From G963667145 sp963667145 (GTDB lineage Bacteria > Cloacimonadota > Cloacimonadia > G963667145): 64,000 nucleotides of DNA. The stretch spans positions 372,001-436,000 of the forward strand of contig OY762943.1 in assembly GCA_963667145.1 (NCBI GenBank). The letters run 5' to 3'. Under the pieces are notes generated by a model that saw only the letters and a program-made list of their open reading frames with translations, was not told the origin of the DNA and searched no databases. The translations under genes were made by a program, and so were the position numbers. Every line of letters begins with the position of its first letter. The first letter of the stretch is position 1. This document shows, piece by piece, positions 9,216-18,400 of the stretch.

Positions 9216-11059
9216 ATTTCTTCTTTCTCTTCCAAACTTTTTTCAAATTTCTCGAAAATCTGCTTCTGCTTCTCAATCTTGCTGTGAATCTCTTCCAATA
9301 AATCTTTATTCTGATAAATTTTTTTATCAGAAAGCAAAGCATAATTGATTTCGAGTTCATCTTTGACTTCAGCCAACTTATTTTCAATCTCAACTATTTC
9401 TTGCTCCATCGCTTTCAATTTATGTGGATTCGTTCGCTGACTTTTCGGCTTTTCTACCTCTTTTTTCGCTTTCTTCCGCTTCTCATAGCTAAATTTTTCA
9501 TAATCACAATCCAAGCTCTCTTTGATGCCATTTTCGGAGAAAATCCAAAACTTGGTTGCTAATTTTTCCACAAAGTATTTGTCATGACAAACAAAAAGTA
9601 AACTGCCTTTGTACACAGCCAAAGCGTTCTCCAGAGCCAAAATCATCTTCAAGTCCAAATGATTGGTAGGCTCGTCCAAAACAAGGAAGTTGGGATTTTG
9701 CAAAATCAATCTGGCAAGATGTAGTCGTGATTTCTCTCCTCCACTCAAGGTAGAAATCTTGCGTTCAACATCGTCGCCCGTGAACTCATAAGCCGCCAAA
9801 TATGACAAAGGTTTGCCAATCGGCTCGCCCGACATCAATTCCCAAATGCTCTGCAAAACTGTTTGTCCCGAGGGAAAATTATAATTATTTTGCTCAAAAT
9901 ACCCGATTTTTAAATTGCTTCCGTGTTTCACTTCTCCAGACAAAGCGGACAATTTCCCGCAAACAGTGGACAAAAAAGTCGATTTTCCACATCCATTTTT
10001 CCCAATTAAAGCAACTCTATCTCCGCAAGAAAGCAACAGATTGATGTCGCTAATAACAACTTTATCCCCATAACCGACGGACAAGTTGCGACACTCGATA
10101 ACTTTTTCGCCAGTCCGCATAGTGTCCTTAAACAAAAGACTGAAATCTCTTTCGTCTTGTGGCTTTTCCAGAATCTCCATCTTATTCAGAGCCTTTAATC
10201 GGGAAGCCGCTTGCTTGGTCTTTTGTCCCGCCATATTGCGAGCAATGAAGTCTTTAGTTTTAGCTATATCTTTCTGCTGGAGAGTGTACTGTTTCTTTTG
10301 CTGACGGCACAACACGGCAAACTCTTCCTGAAAATGATTGAAATTCCCATTATAAATCCGCAATCTCTGCTGATGTAGATGAAAAAGTTTCGTGGTAACT
10401 TTGTCCAAAAAGCTTCTGTTGTGGGAAATCACCAAATAAGGCTTTTTTAGGTTGATTAAATATTTTTCCAGCCACGAAATCATCACAAAGTCAAGATGGT
10501 TGGTGGGTTCATCTAATAGGAGCATATCGAAATCGGACAAAAGAACTTTAGCCAATTGCAAACGTGCGAGTTGACCACCGCTCAAGCTACCCAGAGGCAA
10601 ATCCCAACTGTCTTCATCAAAATTCAAGTGAACGAGGACAGATTTGATTTTGGAATCTAAAGTAAATCCACCCAACTCCTCGAATTTGTCTTGCAAATCA
10701 GCCAATTGATGAATATCTTCATAACTCTTTTCCACAGTCATTTTCTGCGTAAGATGATGAATTTCCCGCTCCAAATCGTGCAGCTCTTTGCCAACTCCAG
10801 CTACAAAATCCCAAACAGAAATATCGTAACTACCCAAAAAATGTTGTTCCAGAAAAGCGATTTTCAGATTGGACTTTTTGCTGACTTTCCCTTTCAGCAG
10901 AGTTTTGCCATCCAAAAGAGCAGAAAAAAAAGAAGATTTGCCACAACCATTGTCGCCGATTACGCCGATTTTATCGGCATCCTGTATCATAAACGACGCA
11001 TCGGTCAAAAGCTCTTTATCGGAATAGCCAACACATAAATTGCTGGCAGATAAAATCAT
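9197..11059 (-). CDS. ABC-F family ATPase
   Basis: Soluble tandem ATPase without membrane domains, 620 aa; ABC-F proteins bind the ribosome E site and tune translation or relieve stalled ribosomes. First cassette: Walker A GDNGCGKSS, signature LSGGQLARL, Walker B LLLDEPTNHLD. Second cassette: GKNGCGKST, LSGGEKSRL, LVLDEPTNHLD. The inter-cassette linker is about 80 aa, and a Lys/Glu-rich coiled coil follows the second cassette as in Uup. The open frame continues upstream to 11386 in a shadow of the next gene; the ATG at 11059 begins MILSASNLCVGY and shares an ATGA with the stop of the PSP1 gene. Which ABC-F subfamily is uncertain. Confidence 0.93.
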   Translation of the reverse strand: MILSASNLCVGYSDKELLTDASFMIQDADKIGVIGDNGCGKSSFFSALLDGKTLLKGKVSKKSNLKIAFLEQHFLGSYDISVWDFVAGVGKELHDLEREIHHLTQKMTVEKSYEDIHQLADLQDKFEELGGFTLDSKIKSVLVHLNFDEDSWDLPLGSLSGGQLARLQLAKVLLSDFDMLLLDEPTNHLDFVMISWLEKYLINLKKPYLVISHNRSFLDKVTTKLFHLHQQRLRIYNGNFNHFQEEFAVLCRQQKKQYTLQQKDIAKTKDFIARNMAGQKTKQAASRLKALNKMEILEKPQDERDFSLLFKDTMRTGEKVIECRNLSVGYGDKVVISDINLLLSCGDRVALIGKNGCGKSTFLSTVCGKLSALSGEVKHGSNLKIGYFEQNNYNFPSGQTVLQSIWELMSGEPIGKPLSYLAAYEFTGDDVERKISTLSGGEKSRLHLARLILQNPNFLVLDEPTNHLDLKMILALENALAVYKGSLLFVCHDKYFVEKLATKFWIFSENGIKESLDCDYEKFSYEKRKKAKKEVEKPKSQRTNPHKLKAMEQEIVEIENKLAEVKDELEINYALLSDKKIYQNKDLLEEIHSKIEKQKQIFEKFEKSLEEKEEIYLSLY

Positions 11060-11847
11060 TCCTCTATTTTTCCCACAATATTTTTGACAGTCTCCAAAGG
11101 CAATTCCAAAGGCTCTTGACCATCTTTTACACCTATCAGATGCACCTTTTCCTTGGAAATATCGTTGAAGGTAATAAAATAGTTTTCGCCCTTGTATCTG
11201 ACTTTGGAGCCAATTTTCGGATACGACTGATAAATATCTTTTTCGTAATCCAAACAGCACAAAAGACGTCCGCAAGGACCAGAAATTTGAGATAAATTCC
11301 CAGAGAGATTTTGTTGCTTCACCATTTTCACGGAAATTGGTTGAAATTTTTGCAGATGCCCATGGCAACAATAAGATCTGCCACACGAGCCAATTCCGCC
11401 CATATTTTTCGTCCTATCTCGCGAAGATATTTGGATAAACTCGATTCGCTTACCAAAAATCGTAGCCAACTCCTTGGCAAATTCCCTGAAATCGACCCTT
11501 CCGTCCGAAGTGAACAAAAACAGCATCTTCTTGCCATCGAACTGCTGAACTCCGTAAAATAGGTTCATCTCGATAGAATGATGAGTTATTGTCTTGTTGT
11601 ATATCTCTTCGGCTTTTTTCTCCTCGTCCTTGAGAGCGTGCAACTTCGCCAAATCTTTTTCATCAGCAACCCGCAAAATCTTTTTGTACTCTTCTTCCAC
11701 CGAAAATTCTTCGCCCACAGAAACCACTGTTGCAATGTCGTAGCCATATTCCAAATTGACAATGACCCGTTGCAGAGGCGAAATAGCAAACTCTGGTGAA
11801 TGATAAAACTGTTGCCGACCTGTTCTAAATGTTATTTTAACAGCCAT
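11056..11847 (-). CDS. PSP1 (YaaT/RicT-like) domain protein
   Basis: 263 aa cytoplasmic protein of the PSP1 C-terminal family. Strong family marks are the clustered cysteines GIGSCGRSYCCHGH and SGPCGRLLCCLDYE (about residues 160-215). In Bacillus, RicT/YaaT joins RicA and RicF in an Fe-S complex affecting RNase Y and phosphorelay function; partners are not visible here. It starts 11 bases inside the GlmU-like gene and ends in an ATGA overlap with the ABC-F gene, so nif3, the SpoVG-like gene, the GlmU-like gene, this gene and the ABC-F gene form one tightly coupled run. Family certain, cellular role inferred. Confidence 0.88.
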   Translation of the reverse strand: MAVKITFRTGRQQFYHSPEFAISPLQRVIVNLEYGYDIATVVSVGEEFSVEEEYKKILRVADEKDLAKLHALKDEEKKAEEIYNKTITHHSIEMNLFYGVQQFDGKKMLFLFTSDGRVDFREFAKELATIFGKRIEFIQISSRDRTKNMGGIGSCGRSYCCHGHLQKFQPISVKMVKQQNLSGNLSQISGPCGRLLCCLDYEKDIYQSYPKIGSKVRYKGENYFITFNDISKEKVHLIGVKDGQEPLELPLETVKNIVGKIEE

Positions 11848-13024
11848 AAAATTTTAACTCTTTCTTATAAATTTTTTCTAATCTTTTCTTTTCCAAAGAA
11901 GCAATTTTTTCGCCTCTTCTCCCTTTTACAATCTTCAGGGTCTCCAAAAATTTCTCAAACTCGTATAGAGAAACGCTGTCAGCAGTGCCAAATCTGAAGT
12001 TGCCTATTTTACCCTGAATTAGTTCCGTGCCAAATATACAACACGCTGTGCCAATATAAGCCCCAGTGTTTATCATAGACCCTATACCCAACTTGGTGTA
12101 ATCTCCGACTACGCAACCCAAAAACTGCCTTTCGGTGTTGATTTTCTCTTCGCCATAAGAATACGATTTAACTTGAGAATAGTTGTTTTTCAGGTCGGAG
12201 CATGTCGTTCCAGCACCCAAATTTACCCAAGAACCAATGTAACTCTCTCCGATAAAGCCATAATGTTGCTTATTAGAAAAATCGTCAATGATTGCTCCGT
12301 CAACCTCGCCACCGATTTTGCAATAGTTGCCGATAGTTGCTCCGTTCTTCAAGTGAGCAAACGGATTTATCACAGAATTTTCGCCAATATAACACGGCCC
12401 CTGCACCACAGCTTGACTACCAATTTTAGCACCATCATCGATGATAATCGCTCCATTACGAGCATCTATCACAGCTCCAGGGTCTATCTCCACATCTTTC
12501 CCCAGCCATACGCTGTACGGATTGAGCATCGTTACAAAATGACCTGGGATACTGAAGCTATCTGCACCATCGAAAAATAGCTTGAAATCGTCGTTAATCT
12601 GCTGTCCATTGTCAGCTACCAAATCCCACCAATGCTCACATAGAGCGTCCTCACAATATTCAACATTGCTACATTTTTCAAGATTTTTGTAAGTGAATTT
12701 GCTCGAAACTTTAGTCTTAATAGCAACAATTCTTTCTTTCTGCTTTTCCAATAAAAGGCAATCAACTTTCAAATCTTTAATTTTCACAACCAAATCAGAA
12801 TTTAATTTAACACTGGAATTTACCAACAAATATTCCCCAGCCAATAATTCCAAGTCGTTTAAATTTTGGGTATTTTCAAACTCCGCAAACTCTTCAAAAT
12901 ATTTGCATATTCTTTGACCCTGCGTGAAGCAACCTCGTCGCAAAGAAGAAACACTTCGCGAAGAACTAAATGGTGCAAGGTATCGATTGTCTGAATCGTC
13001 AAAAATAACAAGTTTAAGATTCAT
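11837..13024 (-). CDS. GlmU-like sugar nucleotidyltransferase/acetyltransferase with left-handed beta-helix
   Basis: 395 aa. The N-terminal half begins MNLKLVIFDD and contains SLRRGCFTQGQRICKYF, resembling the divergent nucleotidyltransferase half of the alternative bacterial GlmU family (TIGR03991) known from Bacteroidetes and relatives. The C-terminal half (about residues 170-360) shows hexapeptide repeats of a left-handed beta-helix (for example AVIDARNGAIIIDDGAKIG and INPFAHLKNGATIG), as in UDP-GlcNAc pyrophosphorylase/acetyltransferases. It probably makes UDP-GlcNAc or a related nucleotide sugar for peptidoglycan and lipid A. It overlaps both neighbours by 11 bases. The exact reaction is not proven by sequence. 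Confidence 0.78.
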   Translation of the reverse strand: MNLKLVIFDDSDNRYLAPFSSSRSVSSLRRGCFTQGQRICKYFEEFAEFENTQNLNDLELLAGEYLLVNSSVKLNSDLVVKIKDLKVDCLLLEKQKERIVAIKTKVSSKFTYKNLEKCSNVEYCEDALCEHWWDLVADNGQQINDDFKLFFDGADSFSIPGHFVTMLNPYSVWLGKDVEIDPGAVIDARNGAIIIDDGAKIGSQAVVQGPCYIGENSVINPFAHLKNGATIGNYCKIGGEVDGAIIDDFSNKQHYGFIGESYIGSWVNLGAGTTCSDLKNNYSQVKSYSYGEEKINTERQFLGCVVGDYTKLGIGSMINTGAYIGTACCIFGTELIQGKIGNFRFGTADSVSLYEFEKFLETLKIVKGRRGEKIASLEKKRLEKIYKKELKFYGC

Positions 13025-13301
13025 AAATCAAAACTTTTTTGTTCCTCTTTCGCCAAGCCTCGTGCAATTGCAAAATTTCCATCTGAAACAAAGTTTTTTT
13101 GTCCTCATCCCGAAAAGTGAGAATGTCCATCCAGTGCATCCGATTGTCTTTCCCCTTGAAAGATTTTTGAGGAAATTCCACCTGCAAACGACCGTCCTTC
13201 CGCAAGATAGAAACCTCGTTTATATACACACCTTCGCATATCTCGATGATGGCACGCGAGTCCACCACACCTTTGGAGACATCTTTAAAAATTACTTTCA
13301 T
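13014..13301 (-). CDS. Small SpoVG-like protein
   Basis: 95 aa from the ATG at 13301, which shares an ATGA with the nif3 stop; the longer open frame to 13346 is only a shadow inside nif3. The sequence has alternating hydrophobic strands, a central DGRLQVEFPQKSFKG segment that resembles the FVAMPSxK core of SpoVG-type RNA/DNA-binding regulators, and a basic C-terminus (WRKRNKKV). SpoVG family proteins are 80-100 aa, matching the length. The resemblance is by eye and moderate; it could instead be an unrelated small beta protein. Its place between nif3 and a cell-envelope sugar gene gives no clear clue. Confidence 0.55.
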   Translation of the reverse strand: MKVIFKDVSKGVVDSRAIIEICEGVYINEVSILRKDGRLQVEFPQKSFKGKDNRMHWMDILTFRDEDKKTLFQMEILQLHEAWRKRNKKVLIYES

Positions 13302-14032
13302 ATTACCTCTAATCGCTGTATTTTGTGTCTTTTCGGCACAAAACACTCAATGTTCATTTTATTTAATTGCGTTTGCAAAATCTCAATAGCAACACTCTCA
13401 CTCCAATAGTGACCAACATCCAAAATGGAAACCTTGCTGTCTATGATTTGATGATATTTAAAATCCGCAGAAACCAGAATATCAGCTTTGTTCTCCAAGA
13501 GAGGCAACAAATGGCTACCGTTACCGCCACACACAGCAACTGTTCGCACCTTTTCCCGCAACGAATAAAGTTCCACGAATGGAGCTTGCAATCTCTTTTT
13601 CACAAATTCTGCAAAGTCAACAGTTGCCATCTCGGAAATTTCCCCCATTAACCCAAACTCTTCTGTCTGGCTAATGTGGCTCAAGTTCGTAAGTTTCAAC
13701 GCTTTTGCCAATCTGTAATTTACTCCCTCTTCGGCTATATCCAGATTTGTGTGAGCACAAATTACATTGATTTTGTTCTCGATAATTCGCAAGTAGAGTT
13801 CGTTGCAAATAAATTTCAAGGGAGAAATAAATAGTGGATGATGAGAAACTATCAGCTCCGCTCCGAATTCAAGAGCCAACTCAACCGCCGACTCGTCTAT
13901 GTCCAAACAAACCACAGCCTTGGAAATATTTCTATCGGTGCGTCCCACCAAAAGACCCACATTGTCCCAGTCGGACGCCGATTCCCACGGAGCAAATTTA
14001 TCCAAATTCGTCAAAATTTCGTTGATTTTCAT
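13298..14032 (-). CDS. Nif3-like dinuclear metal centre protein (DUF34)
   Basis: 244 aa, the short form lacking the inserted PII-like domain seen in some Nif3 proteins. Metal-ligand motifs are present: IVSHHPLF, AHTNLDIA and the late DVGHYWSES. Family members (YbgI, YqfO) form toroidal hexamers; a GTP cyclohydrolase I type 2 label is often transferred to them but is weakly supported. First gene of the minus-strand run reaching down to 9197. A 15-base palindrome (14050-14064) lies 18 bases upstream of the start and may be an operator. Family sure, biochemical role unknown. Confidence 0.88.
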   Translation of the reverse strand: MKINEILTNLDKFAPWESASDWDNVGLLVGRTDRNISKAVVCLDIDESAVELALEFGAELIVSHHPLFISPLKFICNELYLRIIENKINVICAHTNLDIAEEGVNYRLAKALKLTNLSHISQTEEFGLMGEISEMATVDFAEFVKKRLQAPFVELYSLREKVRTVAVCGGNGSHLLPLLENKADILVSADFKYHQIIDSKVSILDVGHYWSESVAIEILQTQLNKMNIECFVPKRHKIQRLEVI

Positions 14033-14049
14033 ACGCTCACAAAGAAATG

Positions 14050-14064
14050 AATAACGCTGTTATT
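14050..14064. promoter_or_regulatory. Palindrome upstream of nif3, possible operator
   Basis: AATAAC-GCT-GTTATT forms perfect 6-base arms around 3 bases. It lies 18 bases before the nif3 start and directly downstream (in the nif3 direction) of TTGACT at 14065-14070, a possible -35 box. A repressor site is one reading; no clear -10 was found, so this is tentative. Confidence 0.3.
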
Positions 14065-14200
14065 AGTCAATAAATTATCCGTGGTAAATTTATTTGGAAT
14101 TTGTCTTTATGATGGCTTTTTGAATTCACTCAATCATTATTCAACTATATTTTCGCTAGCGTAAAACAATTGATAGTTCCCTATCCCAACCAATTATAGA

Positions 14201-14266
14201 TTCCCGCGTTTCAAGCACAATAGTACTAAGCAACAGATTAACGTTGTGCTTGATAGACTGCGGGAA
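14201..14266. repeat. Interrupted palindrome with TTCCCGC/GCGGGAA ends
   Basis: Outer arms TTCCCGC (14201-14207) and GCGGGAA (14260-14266) enclose inner arms TCAAGCACAA (14211-14220) and TTGTGCTTGA (14243-14252), so the transcript could form a long two-part hairpin. The outer arms match the short ATTCCCG/CGGGAAT palindromes found at 14829, 15251 and (as a GCCCG variant) 19874. It begins the repeat-rich block on the left side of the lectin locus. Confidence 0.6.
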
Positions 14267-14371
14267 TGAGGGTGCTTTGGACTTCCTGCTCTCATACTCA
14301 CGCAAGTGGGTGTCCATCTTCTTGCTTCTCTATTCCTCATGCTTGCGAAAACGGTTATCCATTTTTGATGT

Positions 14372-14610
14372 TCATTTTTTTGCCGGAAAAAAACGAACCA
14401 AAAAACCTCCTTTTGTCATAAAATCGCTAAAACAGGGTCGTGAGATGCAGTGGTGCTGACTCTGAGTAGAGACACCTCCGAGTAAACGACTATCCTCTGC
14501 TTCTCATAAATCACTTTTGCAATTCTCTAATGATGCTATGTTGTTAGCTAAATTATGCCAAAAGTCAAGCCCAGCTCAACCCAAAGAGTGCTTCACTCGG
14601 GGTGGGGTGG
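14372..14610 (+). repeat. Left copy of approximately 240-base repeat A (with start of B)
   Basis: This block matches 20183-20422 in the same orientation. Shared stretches include TTTTGCCGG, ACGAACCAAAAAACCTCC and TTTTGTCATAAAATCGCTAA, then the CTCCGAGTAAA core, ending in the palindromic tract around CCCAAAGAGTGCTTC. Copies differ by scattered substitutions but keep nearly equal length (239 and 240 bases). No convincing protein is encoded; open frames across it are translations of palindromes. The two copies start 5811 bases apart and bracket the lectin gene. Confidence 0.75.
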
Positions 14611-14672
14611 CTACAAATCCTTCAAGTCGAGCCTCGTGAAAATAGAAAACGACTGAAGTTAATTATTGTGCG
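14568..14672 (+). repeat. Left copy of repeat B
   Basis: Begins AAGCCCAGCTCAACCC, runs through GGGGTGGCTACAAATCC and AAATAGAAAACGACTGAAG, and ends TTGTGCG. The right-hand partner is 19954-20043. Its first 45 bases are palindromic (CCC-rich arm, GTGCTTC loop, GGGGTGGGGTGG arm) and overlap the end of block A. A related segment recurs after the right A copy (20382-20425) and, decayed, at 40690-40735. Confidence 0.7.
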
Positions 14673-14731
14673 ATACCTGTCGTCTCTTGCAGAATTTCTA
14701 ATCTGACTTCACAGGTTGAGCTTACAATAAT
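14662..14731. repeat. Hairpin between repeats B and C, left copy
   Basis: ATTATTGT (14662-14669) pairs with ACAATAAT (14724-14731), and inside it ACCTGT (14675-14680) pairs with ACAGGT (14711-14716). The equivalent position on the right flank (20044-20094) also folds into a hairpin but with entirely different arm sequences, so structure appears conserved while sequence is not. Confidence 0.55.
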
Positions 14732-14771
14732 GCGAAGGAGTTGAATATTTTAGAGGTGAGACTTTGGATTT

Positions 14772-14825
14772 TGAATTTACCTTTGGTTCTTTCGCTTTGG
14801 TCACACAAAGGGAAAGAACATAAAA
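14772..14825 (+). repeat. Left copy of repeat C (54 bases, palindromic)
   Basis: Nearly identical to 20095-20148 in the same orientation. It contains a hairpin with GTTCTTT (14786-14792) and AAAGAAC (14813-14819) as outer arms and CTTTG/CAAAG as inner arms around GTCACA. Such palindromes are common dispersed intergenic repeats in FCB-type genomes; no coding capacity. Confidence 0.75.
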
Positions 14826-14828
14826 TGG

Positions 14829-14848
14829 ATTCCCGTTTTCACGGGAAT
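14829..14848. repeat. Short palindrome ATTCCCG-N6-CGGGAAT
   Basis: Perfect 7-base arms around TTTTCA, inside a TGG...GAG context. It resembles the ATTCCC-N8-GGGAAT dRS3 class described in Neisseria. Related copies lie at 15251-15270 and 19874-19893. The following bases (about 14895-14920) carry a diverged, reverse-oriented relative, so elements may occur in facing pairs. Confidence 0.65.
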
Positions 14849-15171
14849 GAGGGAAAAAAGCGAAAATGAGGATGATTGGGCTTCCTGCCCTCATACTCAC
14901 GTAAGTGGGTATCTATCTCCCTGTTTCTCTACGCCTCATACTCACTGTCTATCAAGCACAACTCTTTAACTTCTCCATCTTGCTTTTGTGCTTGGGGTGG
15001 ATAAACTCTGAACACCAAAGAGGAGCAGTCTTAAATATCCATCTATGAAATGCAAAGCCAACTTATTGCAATAGCTAAACTTGAAGAGTACACGGGAGCA
15101 TGCTGTACTTGATTCTCTGCTGGCGACTCGCAACGACTGCTACTATGTGGGCAGAGCGGTTTTTTCTTTCC

Positions 15172-15210
15172 CTCCTCTTTCTTTTTGAGCGGTCAAAAAG
15201 TAAAGAGGAG
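15172..15210. repeat. Palindrome in the left flank, CTCCTCTTT...AAAGAGGAG
   Basis: Arms CTCCTCTTT (15172-15180) and AAAGAGGAG (15202-15210) enclose TTTTTGA/TCAAAAA arms around GCGG. This is another intergenic hairpin element in the repeat cluster. Antisense open frames of about 110 codons over it (15075-15407) read through palindromes and are not credible genes. Confidence 0.6.
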
Positions 15211-15250
15211 ACTCTCTGTAAGAGAACATCCCAGCCACTGCCCTTGCTGG

Positions 15251-15270
15251 ATTCCCGCGTCCGCGGGAAT
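15251..15270. repeat. Short palindrome ATTCCCGCG-N2-CGCGGGAAT
   Basis: Perfect 9-base arms; same family as the elements at 14829 and 14201. The surrounding 15230-15360 stretch is GC-richer than the rest of the window. Beyond these hairpins, the 14.05-15.40 kb interval shows no supportable gene. Confidence 0.65.
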
Positions 15271-15403
15271 GAGGAGGGAAGGAGCGGGAATGGGGCGTGC
15301 TTTGGGGCTTCCTGCCCTCTTACCTCATGCCTGCGGAGGCGGTGTCCAGTTGGGTGACAGATGGGGACACTCCGCAGCTCCTCACTCTCGTGCAGGCGAC
15401 TGC

Positions 15404-15438
15404 ACAAAAAAATGGCACACCTTCAATAAAAGTGTGCC
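15404..15438 (-). terminator. Intrinsic terminator of the lectin/LRR gene
   Basis: Read on the minus strand, GGCACAC (complement of 15432-15438) pairs with GTGTGCC (complement of 15414-15420) around a 10-11 base loop and is followed by A then eight Ts. It begins 22 bases after the stop of the lectin gene, giving that gene its own transcription end. Confidence 0.88.
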
Positions 15439-15460
15439 TTAAAAACAAGTATTATATAAT

Positions 15461-18400
15461 TTAATTAGTATTATAAATTCTACAACTTGGAAAAATTGCT
15501 TTAATACGAGCAACTTCTTCTGAGCTTATTTGATTATTATAACAATATAACCAAGTCAAATTAGTACATTTTTCTAATCCTACTAAGCTGGTGAGTTTAT
15601 TATAAGAACAAGATAAAGTATTCAAATTAGTACATTTTTCTAATCCTACTAAGCTGGTGAGTTGATTATTATAACAATATAAAGTATTCAAATTAGTACA
15701 TTTTTCTAATCCTACTAAGCTGGTGAGTTGATTATTATAACAATATAAAGTATTCAAATTAGTACAATTTTCTAATCCTGTTAGGCTGGTAAGTTGATTA
15801 GCATTACAATCTAACACCCTTAATTTAGTACAATTCTCTAATTTTTCTAAACTTGTAAGCCGGTTATCTGAGCACTGTAAAAAATCTAGTATAGTACAAT
15901 TATCTAATCCTTTTAAATTTGTAAGCTGGTTAGAATAACAATATAAGAAGCGCAAAAACGTACAATTTTCTATTCCTTCTAAACTCGTTATTTGGTTGTC
16001 ATGGCATTTTAAAAACCGCAAATTAGTACAATTTTCTAATCCTGTTAGGCTGGTGAGTTGATTCCTATAACACTCTAACTTATTCAAATTAGTACAATTT
16101 TCTAAAGCTGTTAGGTTGGTGAGTTGATTACCATCACAATATAAACTATACAAATTAGTACAATTTTCTAATTCTGTTAGGCTAGTGAGTTGATTACTAT
16201 AACAAGCTAAATAAGTCAAATTAGTACAATTTTCTAATCCTGTTAGGATAGTGAGTTGATTATGAGAACAATCTAACTCAGACAATTTAGTACAATTTTC
16301 TATCCCTGTTAGGCTAGTGAGTTGATTATTATGACACCATAAAGTAGTCAAATTTGTTAAATTTTCTATCCCTGATAGACTGGTGAGTTGATTATTATTA
16401 CCACAATGTAAATAAGTCAAATTTGTTAAATTTTCTATCCCTGATAGGCTGGTGAGTTGATTATTATGACACCATAAAGTAGTCAAATTTGTTAAATTTT
16501 CTAATCCTACTAAGCTGGTGAGTTTATTATTATAGCACCATATAGAAGTCAAATTTGTTAAATGTTTAAGTCCAGAAAGATTGCTTAAACTAAAGTCACC
16601 TAAAGAAATCTCTTTTCTATTGAAAATTTCTTTTATTTTTTCATCACTTGGCTTGTTAGTATTTTTTGACAACCATAATACTTTATATTTAAAAGCTCTT
16701 TTCCATTGGTCTTCCAAGCTATCCCACCAATTACTTCTTCTTTGCACACCTAAGTCTCCATCCACCAAATGCCACTCTGCTCCGTGAAAGTTAGTATTGG
16801 TATCGATATCTTTTTCACTATTCCACTCACAAATAAAAGGTAGTTTTCCATTTCCACCGTCGTTCCAAGTGCCATCAGAATAGAAAAAGGCATAATCTTC
16901 GTCTCCACCATAGTTATTTGGTTCGCCCTTGCTCCAGTTGGCATAGTAGCGGTCTTCTCCGCTTGCCCATTTCCAAGTACCTTCTGTCTCAGTATCACTG
17001 GCTCCCATCCAGCATAGAGGACTGCCATTAGGAACTAAGACATCTTTATAAATAGTATTTTGTTCTTCTTGAGAGCTTACGCTTACCAAATATCCACCAA
17101 TTTTTTCGCAATAGGCTTTAGCTTCTTCCCAAGTCATTTCTGTTGAAAAATATTTATAAATATGTTTTGTTGGCTCTTTTATATCATCTTTACTATTCCA
17201 TTCGCAAATAAAGGGCAATATTCCCATGCCTCCGTCATTCCAAGAACCGTTGGAATATAATAACATAAAGTTTTCGCCATCGCCACTATTGTTTGGCTCA
17301 CCAAAATTCCAATTACTATACTTCCATTTCTCTCCACTTACCCATTGCCAATCATCTTCTTTTTTGTAGTCGTTTGCTCCACCCCAACATTCAGGGCTAC
17401 CATTGGAAACCATTACATTTTGATAGATATATTCTTGTTCCACCTGAGAAGTTATACTTGCCAAATATCCGCCTCTGCTTTCGCAATAGCTTTTGGCAGC
17501 TGCCCATGTCATCGGCTCTGAGATATATTTATACACATGCCCTTCAGGATTAAGCTTTACCTCTGCCTGACTATTCCACTCACAGATAAAAGGCAAATTC
17601 TTTTCGGCTACATCATTCCAAGAACCATCGGGATAAAAAGATACATAGTTTTCAATTCCTGCACTATTACTCGGCTCACCCCTGCTCCAATTGCTGTAAT
17701 AGCAATCTTCTCCACTTGTCCATTTCCAATTGTTTTCTTTCTCTTCGTCAGATGCTCCAAGCCAGCACTCTGGAGTACCGTTAGGAATAAGGTAGTTATT
17801 ATAGATTTTATATTGCTCTTCACTGCTATTTACACTTACCAAATATCCGCCTATTCTTTCGCAATAAGCCTTAGCTTCAGCCCAAGTCATTTTTTCTGAA
17901 ATATATTTGTAAACATGGTCAGTGTATTCTTTAATATCATCTTTACTATTCCATTCACAAACGAAAGGTAAAAGCCCATAAGCTCCGTCGCTCCAAGTAT
18001 TGCCCGAGTTAAAAAACATAAAATCTTGATTATTGCTATTGTCAGGCTCACCTTTCATCCATTTTTCATATTCCCATTTTTCTCCGCTTACCCATTGCCA
18101 ATGATTTTCATTTTTGTAATCACTTGCTCCGCCCCAACACAGAGGAGATCCATTGGGAACTAAATAATTTTCAAAGATATATTCTTGTTCTATTTGAGTA
18201 GTTACACTAACCAAATATCCGCCTCTGCTTTCGCAATAAGTTTTGGCGGCTGCCCAAGTCATGGCTTTCGGGATATATTCATATACATGTCCGGTTGGAT
18301 TGAGAATGTCTTCTTTACTATTCCACTCACAAATAAATGGCAGTCTTCCCTTGCCTCCGTCGTTCCAAGAACCGTCAGAATAGAAAAAAGCATAATCTTC

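Noticed and set aside
14244..14459. 71-codon plus-strand open frame in the left flank
   Set aside because: It crosses the interrupted palindrome and repeat A and is not supported by any recognisable motif.
15075..15407. 110-codon minus-strand open frame in the left repeat block
   Set aside because: It reads through the palindromic repeats and has no homologue-like features; the opposite strand is open in the same area for the same reason.
15590..16580. CRISPR-like regular repeats
   Set aside because: The 66-base periodicity is in frame with 22-residue leucine-rich repeats and there are no spacers or cas genes.
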